64,000 bases of DNA, taken from contig JAJTUP010000005.1 in assembly GCA_021399435.1 (NCBI GenBank), positions 1,364,001-1,428,000 on the forward strand, in the 5' to 3' direction. The notes beneath the pieces were generated by a model. The model searched no databases. It was not told where the DNA came from and was given only the letters and a program-made list of their open reading frames with translations. Both the position numbers and the translations under genes were made by a program. This DNA is from Diaporthe sp. PMI_573 (lineage: Eukaryota; Ascomycota; Sordariomycetes; Diaporthales; Diaporthaceae). This document shows positions 50,567 to 62,339 of this stretch, one piece after another (the first letter of the stretch is position 1; each line of letters starts with the position of its first letter).

Positions 50567-53500
50567 CTACACGATTGGGACCTCGGTCTCGTGGGTGTTC
50601 TTGCCATTGACCAGGAGCGTATCTGGATTCTCTGCTCCCTGCATCACATCCACTTGCACGACCATTTTCTCGTGGGGCCATAAGGTGACATAGTTATCCG
50701 ACCATTTCACCGGGGTGACATGTGCCCACTTGAAATGCCCCGGTGTCGCCGTTTTGTTCTGGTGAACTAAATTCAGGCTGATGAACACAGCAGGAAAGGG
50801 CGAACAGTTCTCAAGAGTGATAGTGATTTTGCGCCTATTACTATTGTCCGTTGTGGCTGAGATTGAGATATCAGCCGGTTGGGTTCGATTCAACGACGTA
50901 TAGTTGGCGTATTCTCGAACCGGCATGTAGAACCTGATATTGAGAAGGTAAGTCAAAGCTTGGTCGGCCAGAGCCTGCGGCATTATGGATGTACACTCAC
51001 CAATTCGATTTGTGCCAGCTCAGTTTGTCTGCTTGGGTTGACAGCCAATAGACATTACGACTCAGAGTCTTGTTTACATGGGTGTCTTTCAGAACCATTC
51101 GAAGCAGCACCATGTCTTTGACCTTCTTCAACTTCTTTACCTTGAAGAGCGATTTGCTGGAATTGGGCTTTGTGACCAGCGATACGGTCTTGTCCCAAAC
51201 TTGTTCGCCATCTAAATCGATGATGTCGAGTTCGAGTGTTCTGGGTCCTTGCCTGCCCACAGAACGATTGATCACAGAGACTCTCTTGTGCGCATAATCG
51301 TACGCTGCATGCTCCAGCCGGCTCCCTATCTTTGCTCCAAAGTATGACCCGGCTGGATGAAGATAATAGTCGAACAGGTTCCAGTGCAGACTTGGCCATG
51401 CACTGTTTAGGAGCCAGTATATCATCCCCGTGGAAGGTCGTTTGGCAGACCAATTCGACGCGTAGGCTTCAAACTGAGCCCGAGTCGCCTCATAATCCAT
51501 CATCTGAGCGCTTAAAAGATAATCTGATAGCCCTCCTGGTGCACCATATCTATGCCAAAGTGCTTCGTTGTAGATAGTTCTCGTTGAAAACGTCTCAGGA
51601 GACATGTGGTACAGACTCTTGTTCGGTTGCTGCCAAAGGTCATCTATCCCAGCCCAGTCCAGGAACTTGGACAGGCTTGGGAGCTCCGGCGTGCCCACTC
51701 CCGAGCCCAGTTCCGAGCCGAAACCAAATGCTGCGCCTAAACGATCATCATACCAGTAATTAGGTGGGACCCAGGTATACGGTCCGTCCATTTTGAGACC
51801 TGAAGGTTCCAGGCTCTTTGGGTGTCCCCGTTTCGAAGCAGCGGCGATGATGGGGGTGTCCCAATGAGAGTCGTGCAACGCGCTTAAGTAGATGGATGTG
51901 GCTCTTTCGTCGGGCCAAAAGTCGCTTCCGATCAGAAATCCAAGCACGCTGGGGTGAGTCTGCATCATGCCTGCTTCGTGTCTCATACTCGCGTTCGCGA
52001 TGATGTAGTCATTTGGGCCCCATTGGGAATTTTCCAATCCGTCTTCCTCGGAATAGCTCCATGCCTCCCATTTGTTGCAGCACTCCCACCCCGGTAGGAC
52101 CATGATCCCGAGGTGGTCGCATATCTCATAGAGCTCAGGGTGCTCCATCTTCCCTTCAAGTCGAATAGTGTTCAAACCAATATCCAGAATGTACTCGGCA
52201 GTACTTGTGAATTGTGTGGGGTCCCATCGAAGAAAAATGTCAGGTGTATATCCTGCACCAAGGACTTGGAAAGACAACCCATTCACTTCGAACACTCTGT
52301 CGTTGTGCTTGTTGAGTCGTGAGGTAACCTTGCGAAATCCAAATGTGCTATTGCGCAGATCAGAGATTGCGTTTTCGATTGACACGCTCAAATGAGCTTC
52401 GTAAAGCGGCTGAGATCCCCATTGTCTCGGCCACCAAATATCTGAATCTGCAAAGGGAAAATCCACTTGCATTTGTATCTCTTTCGACTCAAATGGGACC
52501 AAAGTCACATTTGGTGTGGAAACTGGATTTGGCGCGGGGCCACTCGCAAGCTCAGCCACGATGTATTCTGGGTAATGTCCTTGATCGGTGTGTAACAATG
52601 ACATAGCAGACTGCGGGCGATCTCCTGTTGGGCTGGCTCCAGACCCAGACTTGAAAATACCAGTCGAAGGGAAAACCTCCACGGTGCGATTCTCGAGATT
52701 ACGTGCAAGCGTTCTGAGTGTCACCCGGGCAGAGGAACCAGACGCCTCGAAATCTGTCGTCACGCTGAGAGGACCCAGCATCACTGGCCCCGTCTGTTTG
52801 ATGTTGACATCTCTCCAGATACCCGAGCCGTTGTCTGGGGGAGCAGGGTTCCAGTCGTTGAACCCTTGGGCCAGGTCATGATTATAGTCAGTCGGATAAA
52901 CCCTGACCAACACTGCGTTGACTTCTGACGCCATTGCTGTAATGTCGTAGATATGACCGCCGTAGGAGCCCGACTGGATCTCCTTGTTGGTGATCTGCCA
53001 TCCATTGAGATACATGTCCGCTTTTGAAGTGATACCGTTCGTCTCGAGAAAATAATGCCTCCCATGACCGGGATCCAAATTGAACTCTCGACGATACAGC
53101 CAGGGTTCTGTCCAAGTCTGGTTCGACCTATGGACTTCCATATTGTCCCCTGTGAAGACCTGAGCAAGGTCATTCCACGGGCTGACCCCCGCAGCATGCA
53201 GACAACCGATCAAGGTGCATTTCGAGACTGGGACATGGTGCCAGTGAGCTGACTGCACGTTGCCGGGCATTGATAGGGCTGAGACATTCTACACGGTACA
53301 TTCGAGTCAATATGGTTCTCATTTCAAATAATAGAGGTATGCTAACGCGCAGGAAAGTGGTCGGCATGAGTATGGCAAGCGAGAAAGTCGTTTACATAGC
53401 GTGTTTAGTGATGTTTCAAGCTATGTACAAGCAACGGAATGTCCTCACGGGCTTATCCTCTCCGAGTATGTTGTCTTCTCCTGTGAATAAGAAAGTGGAG

Positions 53501-53787
53501 AAGAATGAGAAATCAGAACGGATCGCGGCAATGATGTGAGGCCTTCCTGCTAATCAGAGGAGAAGAGCGCAAGAATATCTCCGGTATCCCTGAGGGAGAG
53601 CTTCAGGACCATCAAGATTCAATTTGCTCTTGAGAGCTTTGGAGTGTAGTCCCTTCGCATCAAATGACTTGGAGCAGGACTTACTTACGTGGGAGAAAAG
53701 GGACTGTGGAGCTAGACTCCAGTTTGGAATTGGCGACACCTGGCCATTGTTGGAGACGAGTAACGGGAATATACGACGGCCCAGCAT
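50567..53787 (-). CDS. GH2 exo-beta-D-glucosaminidase-like enzyme
   Basis: Exons on the minus strand are 53787-53689 (or from 53871), 53288-51001 and 50933-50567; introns are 400 and 67 nt, and the product is about 917 residues. Family: secreted GH2 enzymes of the CsxA/Gls type that remove glucosamine from chitosan ends. Family-like segments include 'WHHVPVSKCTLIGCL', 'NGITSKADMYLNG', 'GFNDWNPAPPDNGSGIWRDV', 'FLIGSDFWPDE' (acid/base candidate Asp) and 'FGSELGSG' (nucleophile candidate Glu). Exon 1 reads 'IPNWSLAPQSLFSH' and joins 'NVSALSMPG', matching the family N terminus without a gap. The first in-frame ATG (53787) lacks a signal peptide. Upstream the frame continues as a perfect-looking signal peptide, but from an ATA codon at 53871-53869. 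The start may therefore be lost, or supplied by an unseen exon. Confidence 0.82.
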
Positions 53788-53871
53788 TTTCGCAGATTCT
53801 GAGTCGTGTTGGACTTCGGCACTGGAAGGCAATACACAGCCAAAGGCAAGGATAGGGAGAGATAACTCTAT

Positions 53872-55305
53872 TTTGTAATGGTATCGCTACGTTGTAGGAG
53901 TAGGAGACAACTTCACGTGTGCGCTGGGAAGTGAGAGCATTCTGCACTCGCAGCTTCGGACCAAAGACTAGCAGTGACTTGGTAACTTCACCGAGCACTA
54001 TAGCTCGCACCACCATGCTTTTAGGCCCGCACCATTTCTCCACCAAAAGAATTCTACAGCCTAGGAATATTTCGGTGCCGTTCTGCTGTCCTAGATCCAT
54101 CTTCTATCTCAACCTTTCATTGGCATATGCTGAGTTACCTATTTTGAGAATGCACTATCAAAGACTAACTTGGGTCGAAAGAAGCTGTCTTTAGGGCTTT
54201 CCTCAAACCTGTAGACCAGCAGAAGGGTTTTGGAAAAGTTGACACCCTCGTGATTTTTTAAGGCCCTCCGCACGGGTATTTGAGCAAGATGGTCAAAGCT
54301 ACTAGGTCAATTGGTAGGGCTATGCCACTGACAGTGTTCCGAAGACTAACACGTCTAAATTTCATCCAGACGCGCTTGTGTTTAAAATCATCTGGGCGGG
54401 ACGCCTCTGAAGTACGTTTGGATCTATTTCTTTATTTACGCAAGCCTGAGGTCCATTTGATTCAATATTGCATATCGAAACACAGCAAGTCGGAGCAGTG
54501 AGTGGCCAGGTATTTGCTAATGTTGACTTTTCCACTCAAAAGATGCATCGACATCTGAGAATGAGACTGCATGAGTATCACGTATGAACATAACCTGTGT
54601 TGGCCTCTTCTTGTCTGTTCTCCCTTTTCTTTGTCATCTTCTTTCCATCCCCTCAAAAGAGCTCATCCAAAGCGCCTGTTCCTCGGGTGGAAGTCGAGAA
54701 AGCGAAGAGGTTCATATGTTACTTAAAATCAAACCCTGCACGCATCCAGCTCCACCTTAATCAGAACATGAAACTTGTTTGTGTGCAAGGTCATTCTGAT
54801 CCGCTATGCCTGGGATTTCCTGTGCCCTGACTGGCATCATTGGCGTTGCGTGCAGGACTGGGCTCCAGGCCACCCACCTTGATCAACTGCCGACCGGACC
54901 GTTCTGGACTTCGCGTTGCTGTCGATCATCTGGATCAGAGCCACTTTGCCCAATTCTGACATTTATGTTGCATCAAACCAGACCTGAGGCTTGCTGAGGC
55001 TGTCGCAGATGTGTACGATATCTGGGTCTGATTAGGTCGGAGAAATCACGGATGCAGTGCATTGATAGTTACCGAACCCCGAGCGTCCCGAACGGTATTA
55101 TTCGTTGGTGGTCCTATGACGTTATCCAAATCCCCGAACCAGAAGTCATGATGCTAATAAAGCAGTGACGCATTGCATTCCGTGGTAGGTAGGAGTAATT
55201 AGATCATGGCTTAGTGCCGAATGTGTGAACACGGTAGATATAGAATCCCGCGTTGCAGCATTTCCAAACTGGCTTTCATTACGGAGGAGCAACAACACTG
55301 TGAAG
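53872..55305. other. Intergenic region
   Basis: About 1.4 kb between the GH2 gene and the broken NADH dehydrogenase gene. It could hold a missing first exon of the GH2 gene; a 139-codon minus frame covers 53.7-54.1 kb in another phase. No other feature seen. Confidence 0.4.
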
Positions 55306-56597
55306 ATGACCAAACCTGTTCTTGCCGTCATTGGATCCGGATGGGGAGGCTTTACGCTGTCCCAAAAGGTATCTCTAGAGCGATTTCATTTGAAAATTAT
55401 TCCCCAGTACGCACGATTCAATACACACCCCTTCTGGCCAGTGCAGCATGTGGCCTCTTCAATTTTCGCCTGGCAGAAGAGCCCGTTAGGAGGAAATAAC
55501 GTACCGACGTGGAGTACTACAAAGCAGTTGCATTAAACATCGACTTCGACAAGCGGGTTATCCGATGCAAGACGGCAGCAGAGGTTGATGGGGAGGACCC
55601 GAAAGATTTCGACGTCAAATATGATAAACTGTGTATTGCACCTGGGTGCGACGTACAAGATTTCGGCACGCCAGGCGCCGAGGAATATGCTCTTTTCCTG
55701 AAGACAACGAACGACAGCCGACTGCTTCAGCAACGCATCCTAGAAATGCTGGATCAAGCCTCGCTACCCCACGTTCTTGAGGATCCTCAGAAGCAGCGCG
55801 ACATTCTGAACATTCGCATCGTTGGCGGTGGCGCTATCGGCATTGAGGCGGCTGCTGAGCTCTTCGACCTCTGGAACGAGGATATGCGGTTTCTCTTCCC
55901 GCATCTCGATGGGAAGCTCACCATAACTATTCACGACGTGGCACCGTCCATTCTGACCACTTTTGATCAGCACCTGGCCGAGTATGCCACCGAGTCATTA
56001 ACCAAGGGCAAGGCGAATGTCGTACAAATAAAAACAGGCTCCCACATTGAGAAAGTCGATGCTGGTGCGCTCTACACCAAAGAAGACGGGCGTCTGCCCT
56101 ACGGTGTCCTTATTTGGGCAACTGGCAACAAGGTCAACAAGCTTGTGGACACACTCTCGGATCGCATCGTGCTCCCCGAGAAGGGACTCCCAAGGATCCT
56201 GACGGATAAGTACCTTCGTGTTCTTCGTCCAGACGGAACTTCCATGGGCGGCGTGTATGCTCTGGGGGATGCGGCCGATATCAAGGGAGAATCGCTGCCT
56301 ACTCTGGCTGAAGTGGCATTGCAGAAGGGCGAGTACCTCACCAAGGTATTTAACAACCACAGCGCCGATGACTCTGCGGAAGCGCCTCCGTTTGAGTACA
56401 AGCAACGTGCCCTTCTGGCGTATCTGGGACAACATGACGGAATCATCGGAGGAAAGGAGGACTGGACTGGCGCCTCGGCCTGGATTGCATGGCGCTCGGG
56501 CTCTCTGGGCTGGACGAGGAGTTGGCGCAGAAAGTTAATGATATCGGTCAGTTGGCTTTTTGTGTGGCTTGGTGGAAGAGATATTGCTAGGTACTAA
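55306..56597 (+). pseudogene. Type II NADH dehydrogenase, frameshifted
   Basis: The sequence encodes a relative of the alternative (rotenone-insensitive) NADH:ubiquinone oxidoreductases, single-polypeptide FAD enzymes. From the ATG at 55306 it reads 'KPVLAVIGSGWGGFTLSQK' and on to 'HLKII', where one base seems missing near 55398-55404. The frame then shifts and continues with 'SPVRTIQYTPLLASAACGLF'. This frame hits an in-frame TAA at 55497-55499 between 'EEPVRRK' and 'RTDVEYYKA', after which it is open for about 366 codons. That part contains the second nucleotide fold 'VGGGAIGIEAAAELF', 'ATGNKVN', 'YALGDAADI' and the C-terminal 'WRRKLMI...GRDIAR'. No plausible intron removes both lesions. 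Either the gene is dead or two sequence errors lie within 100 bases. Confidence 0.8.
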
Positions 56598-59279
56598 AAG
56601 AACCAGTCGGGGCCACAGTACTGACGTGTTCATGGCCCTGTAAAAGTATGAAATCAAAAGCCCACACATTGCGTCAAGTTGATCGATGTTTCTGTATTCA
56701 GTAGTGCCAGTAGTCCATCGCATCAATACAGTATATCTCAATAATCGTCTAACTTTCTTGACCTCACGCCAGAACCCGGTACTCTCCAATATACCAACCC
56801 GAAATGTCATGATAGTATGGCTAGGCATGGTGGGTATACAGTCTACCTTAGAAGCTACGTGAATGGGCTATTATTCTGACTCGTCTGGAAGATGGGCTTG
56901 AGTTGTTCTCCCACATCTTCTAAAAACCTGTTGTGATTCCAAATGTGCGGAGATATGGCATTCCTGATCGTCCCAATTTCAACAACTTAGCAATCTGCCC
57001 ATTTTCTCGAATTTTGATGAATTTGGCTGTAACAATCGAGCTGATCTTTGGTGTCCACGTGCCGCACCTCGTCCCGAAATCTTGGAAAACGCGTCTGAGG
57101 ATTCTGAGGGCTGACTCGCTCGTCACGTAAACCCTGTCGGCTTTGAACAAATCTTTGTTGTTCTTCGACTTGCATTCGGACATCTGCCAAAGCCATCGTC
57201 AAAATTATATTTGTTCGGCAGAGTAATGAGCAAGTGGAGTGCCATTCTCGTATTCTTACGCCGAGAGTCCCCACGATAGCATCGTGACACATCTGCGGAG
57301 GTTTTCGAAACTGCGCAAATACAACGCTGTACCAACGCCAGACCGGTTTCGGTCTTCGGAGCCTCCGTGATGCAAGGCTGTCCGAATATTCGGCCAAGCT
57401 TTGCCCGAATGATGGTGCCTCGCGTCCTGTCTAGTGCTGGCGGTTGACTGGGATGACAATGTTTGTCTCTCACCATCAAAACCTGGTAATGATGGTCAGT
57501 AGACTTCCACCAGTGGACTTAATCAGGTACAAATTACGAAAGAAATCGCTTGCAAATACGGCACGGGCAGTCTTGCGGATGTGACGGCCAATGATGTTGT
57601 GTTGGACTCGCATATGTACGACCAGACTGTTCTATGACGCACCGTGATATACATCTCTCCCACACAGCAGTGGCGTCCTCCGCGTTCATGTCACGAGCGC
57701 ATCGGAGCACTTGATTAGCGGATATGCGAGCGCGTTCGCTGAAAAAAATGTGGCTCCTGAGAGACGCAAGGATGCCTGTGCTTGTCATTGGTATTTCTGA
57801 CACATTACGGGGTCGGGGTGCCTATCTCAAAATTCTTAAGCGAACCTGAGTTACTTATTCGGGATAACTCCCTTGCAGAATTGTACCATGTAATTGTGAG
57901 AGGCAAGAATTGATGATGTTCGCCACAATACTACGAGAGTAATAAGGCTCAAAAGATCAGATTCTTCTATTCCTCAGCTTCCCCTACGGAAGCGCCTGGC
58001 CAAGAAGTTGCATGCGTTCACTGCATCCTGTTGCAATCCTTGATACAAAGATCAAAGGGAAGTGTCAATTATTTCAAGGCCATGATTGGAGCAAAAGTTG
58101 CATAGGGAAGCCATTTTTGAATATTCTACGCACGCAGGGCTTGAGATGAGCTGACAAATGCAGGAGTTCCTCCCATAATTGCGCACTTGCGGCAATAATC
58201 ATGTCGGCTGGAGATCTTAAGTGCGTCGTGGATCTTAACAATGCGGCCTTGAGCGACAGGTCGTGACCAACATTAAAGAGCAGGAAACAGCGGCTTTTCG
58301 AAAGCGAGTCAGTTCCCAAGGGCATACCGCCTAGTGGGCCAAGACTTAAGCTTCTCGCGTGCGCCAATCTGTCTCGGTGAGGCTACCGAAACACCGATGT
58401 GGAGATTTCAGGGGCCCGCAGTCATGTATGTCTGAGGCTGAAAGGGCGGGCCACCAGCTGACCGCACCCAGATCGACAACCCCGCCAGGAGATCTGGCTC
58501 ACCTTCGCACACACACGCACTGACGCCATTGAGGCTCTCGTCAGGGTTCCTGTGAGGCCAAGGGCCATTGCGCCACTTCTTTTGAAGACACATGGCTCCC
58601 GGCCTGCATTCCAAGTTGCGTGCATACCTTGACCAGCGAGAGTTGAAGCAGATGGATCGATCATACTGGCCTGCCCCAATCTTGCGCACTTCGCTTCGCC
58701 ACGCCACGCCGAATTGATACATCTGACACACCAGCAAACCTGCTGGCTCCTCCGCGCTTGACTCGTGAGATGCCTCATGCTTTCGCTCGCCCATGGCTCA
58801 ACCCCTCGGCAACCCCTTCCCCTCCCCCAGCTATCGTCTGATCCGAGGACCCGGCAACTTGGGGCCGGATGCGGCCACAGCCCTATGATGGCAAGGGATT
58901 TTGACTTTCGGGTAGTGTCGTACCAAGGCCCCGTCATCTAATTCTTACCTGCTGAAGTCTGAATTATAGATTAGCCCTGGTCTCACTGCCCCCGTCTAGC
59001 GTTCCGCCCTCTTGCTGCTTTCCCACTTCCGCTTGGCCATTTCTATTGTTGTACCAACCCCTCTGATTTGATACGCTGGTCGTGATCTGTTCGTTGTCGC
59101 TCTTTTCCCTGTCTGTCGCTCCTTTTCCGGTCTAATATTGTGTAATTCTGCCCTGTTTTCTTGTGTACCTGCTTCGACCTCACCGGGCACGGTGACCTGG
59201 ACAAGAAGACCAATTATTCAACCTGATAATTGTCTAATACTCATACACCATCGCCGACTCTCCCACACTCATTTTGAAG
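56598..59279. other. Long region without a confident gene
   Basis: About 2.7 kb. It includes an 87-codon minus-strand ATG frame at 56920-57183, Lys/Arg-rich and without recognised domain, and a 171-codon minus frame at 58.4-58.9 kb that looks random. The 58.9-59.28 kb part is pyrimidine-rich and should be the promoter and leader of the lectin-like gene. No repeat, RNA gene or mobile element is evident. Confidence 0.4.
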
Positions 59280-60973
59280 ATGGACGCCCGGGAAAGAAAG
59301 AAGTCCTACTCGGACCTCGAGGTTATCATCCCTGGCGAAATCCCTACTCCAGCTGTACCTACCCCAAGCTCAACCACTGCCACGCCGGCAGCAGTCCGAC
59401 AGTCATACTGGAATGAGAAATTCGCCATTTCAGATGACAGCAGCGCAAGCAACAAGGCCAATCCTTTTTCAGACGACAAAGCACTGGGGTTCTCCCCAGT
59501 AGATAGCCCTCAAATAGGCCCCCCCGCATACTATCTGGTCGACTCAAAGGGCCAAGCACAAGCATTATATGCCGCGCCAACCAACGATGCAACAAAAGAC
59601 CGGCCATCCACAGCTGGCTCGCTCGGAGGAGTAGGCGGGGCAGGAATCTTCGGCGGCGCCAGCGGACCCGGAGAGCGCAAGACACTCTTTGGGTTGCGGA
59701 GGAGCACCTTTTACGCGCTGTCAGCAGGGATTGGACTCCTCATCATCGGCCTTCTCGTGACCATCCTCGCCGTCACGGCGCCATGGAGCAAGACCTCAGC
59801 CCTGTCCTCGGACGACGACGCGGATTCAAAATCATCCTCCGCAACGGGAATCATGATGCCCGAGTCGAGGCTGGCCGCCATGAACTGGACCGACTCCACG
59901 GGAACGACGTACACGGGAGTCTTCTACCAGAGCTCCAACGCCACGGGGAGCAGCATCATGGCCGCCATAAGGCCATCCAACGCGGACACGTGGATGTCCA
60001 TCAACGTGAGCGCGTCCGCAAACCCGGCGGGGCTGGACGTGCTGGATGGGACGCCCCTCGCGGCGGCGAGCAACAACGGCCTCTGGAACGTGTACTACCT
60101 GACATCGGACCGCAAGGTCGCGGAGGTGTACTCGACCAACCCGGAGTCGCCCTCGGGCTGGCTGCAGGGCGGAATGGGATCGAGCCTGGGCAACCCGGAG
60201 GCGGCGCCGGGCTCGGGGCTGGCTGCGCTGTGGCAGAACTGCGACAACTGCACCGACAGCCTCCTGGTGCTGTACCAGGACGCGGCGACGGGCCACGTGC
60301 AGATGGCCAACATGACGAAACTGGTCTGGGCCATGGGCGACGTCGTCAGCACGAGCGCCGCGCCCGGCACGGGGCTCGGGATCTCGGCCTTTACCGACTT
60401 TGGCGGCACCGGGGCGACGGGGACGGACCTGAACGCCGTGCGCTTTTACTATGCCGATGGGGGCGACCTCATCGAGAAGCTGAGGGGGCCTTTGACCGAC
60501 TTCAGGTTGGAGACAGGGAACTTTGGTAAGGTCCAGAACCCGATCCCATGGCGCTCGCCTGAGCTTTCATCACGAAACAAGCCTGAACTGACTGAAATTC
60601 CCCAACAGGAAACCAAATCACCTCGAACCTCGCCGTTAACCCGTCCCCGGAGATCGCCTCCCTCACCTTCGGCTCCAACGGTTGGACGAACAACCTTGTT
60701 CTGACCCTCGACCAGACCACTGGCGCGCTGCAATCCTCTGTCTACCGCGGGAGCGGTTGGGCCGTGCAGGCGGCCTCGCTGGACGGCAGCCCGGACGGCG
60801 CCGTCGACGATGGGTTCTCGGCCGTCGCGGTGACGCAGACAATGAAGATGTTTGCCATCGGCAAGGTCGACGGGGTGATAAATGAGTACCAGACCAACTC
60901 ATCGAACCCGTTCCAATGGGAATGGCAAGGCGTAGTAGACGTTCCAGTAGCGGAGAGTGATGACGAGGATTGA
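59280..60973 (+). CDS. Membrane-anchored fucose-type lectin-like protein
   Basis: Two exons, 59280-60525 and 60609-60973, with one 83-nt intron (GTAAGG...CAACAG), give 536 residues. The start is the first ATG; the frame extends two codons upstream only to TTG. The N-terminal ~140 residues are disordered and Ser/Pro/Gly-rich. A single hydrophobic helix lies at about residues 148-172, and everything after it (~360 residues) is probably outside the cell or in a lumen, with several N-glycosylation sites. The C-terminal region has repeated short beta units with Trp/Tyr ('GLWNVYYLTSDRKVAEVY', 'LIEKLRGPL', 'GSGWAVQAASLD') like the blades of fungal fucose-specific lectins. I infer a type II membrane protein with a beta-propeller; the sugar specificity is unknown. 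Confidence 0.8.
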
Positions 60974-61380
60974 GCATAAACGTGGTAGCTGCGTTTCAGG
61001 CACGCGAAGAGCGAGGGAGATTTGTTTGCGGATGCAGCCATACTGGCGCTGCGTATAAGCACACAGCGCTGAAATAGCCTATGACTACGCTTGGGCCACT
61101 GGCTGAGAAAGACAAGACTTGGGCTCTTGTAAGGTATCAATCGCTCTGTCGTCACCTCGCCTCGGTGGACAGCCACATGCAAACACCACAGCCCATACTT
61201 TGGCAACAAATTCATACCACTTCATGGTGTTTTCAGCATAGCAAGCACGGTTCTTGGGGGTTCGTAAGTACAAGTAGATTCCATGTATGTACAATAGAAA
61301 GGCGACACGAAGCCAGAGTAGGTCAATGCGTCGTTACTACCATGTTCTCAAGTGCACGCCGGCACCGGGGAATATTGTAA
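60974..61380. other. Intergenic between convergent genes
   Basis: About 400 bases between the lectin-like and acetylxylan esterase stops; probably 3' untranslated sequence. Nothing else seen. Confidence 0.45.
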
Positions 61381-62339
61381 TTAAGCAGGGATCTTGCTCT
61401 TGACGAAAGTAAGAGCCTGCTGTCCGTACTCACTTCCATAGCCCTGGTGAGTGGCGGCGTTGTTTCCGTTACAGCAGTAAGGGTCAGCAGCGTCGCAGTA
61501 CGACTTGATCTTGGCGGCATTGGGGCACGAAAAGCCAGAGGGACGGGCATCGAACTATGGAAACAAGAAAGTCAGCAAACTGAAGATACAGGTCATGGAA
61601 CGAGTTGCTTACTCCTCCAGCCTTGCAAGTGCCAACCTCATACGACAGACCGGCGACGAAGCGCGGGTCGCCCATGAAAATAGCTGCCTTGATCTGCGAG
61701 ACAGCGGCTGACGACAATGGGACGGCAGTGCTAGTGATACCTTCAGCCGTGTCCCCACCCCTAAGGCATTCTGAGTTAGCCACTGTAACTCCGAGGAAGC
61801 TGTATTAGACAGACTGTGGGGAGAAGAAGGCTCCCGTATTCCCCATAGCGTCTGTCATACTGCCGACCTCCAATGCAAGTGATGACAAATCACGGGGATA
61901 GTAGATATTGCTCTCTGATACCATAGAGAGTGTGCACGAAATCAACTTACCCGCAAAATGCGTCATCGAAAATCTGACCTCCTTGGGAATAACCCACGAG
62001 CACGAGCGACGTGCTGGGGCACTTCTTGTTGAAAGCGTTCACGGCGGTGACGACGGCCGATACGCCTTGCTTGACGGAGTCTGCATAGCTGACGCTACCA
62101 CAAGAGGCCTGGCCACCACACGCAGGATAGCTGATGGCCTCGGAAGTGGAGCCGGAATAGGTTTGTGTGATCAGGTTGACAACGGTGCCAGAGGAGCCGA
62201 ATCCCGGGGACACGGTTGTCTCGCGGGCACCGAAAACGTGGACACCAGGGCAAGATTGGCGCTCTTGGATCTCGGGGACGGGATTGCCGGCGGCGAGGAG
62301 GGCCTGGGTGGCGGCGAGGACGATAGTGTTGGCCTTCAT
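61381..62339 (-). CDS. Acetylxylan esterase (CE5)
   Basis: Three exons, 62339-61951, 61760-61613 and 61554-61381, with introns of 190 and 58 nt, give 236 residues, the normal size of a CE5 catalytic domain without cellulose-binding module. The enzyme removes acetyl groups from xylan outside the cell. The N terminus has a short signal peptide, then a propeptide ending near 'QERQSC'. 'CPGVHVFGARETT' is typical of acetylxylan esterases rather than cutinases. The Ser-Asp-His triad is visible: 'GYSQGG' (Ser118), 'DPYCCNG' (Asp203) and 'HQGYG' (His215). The 'FCGGGD' segment is rebuilt by splicing the first intron. Disulphide Cys positions are conserved. A cutinase with the same fold is less likely. 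Confidence 0.94.
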
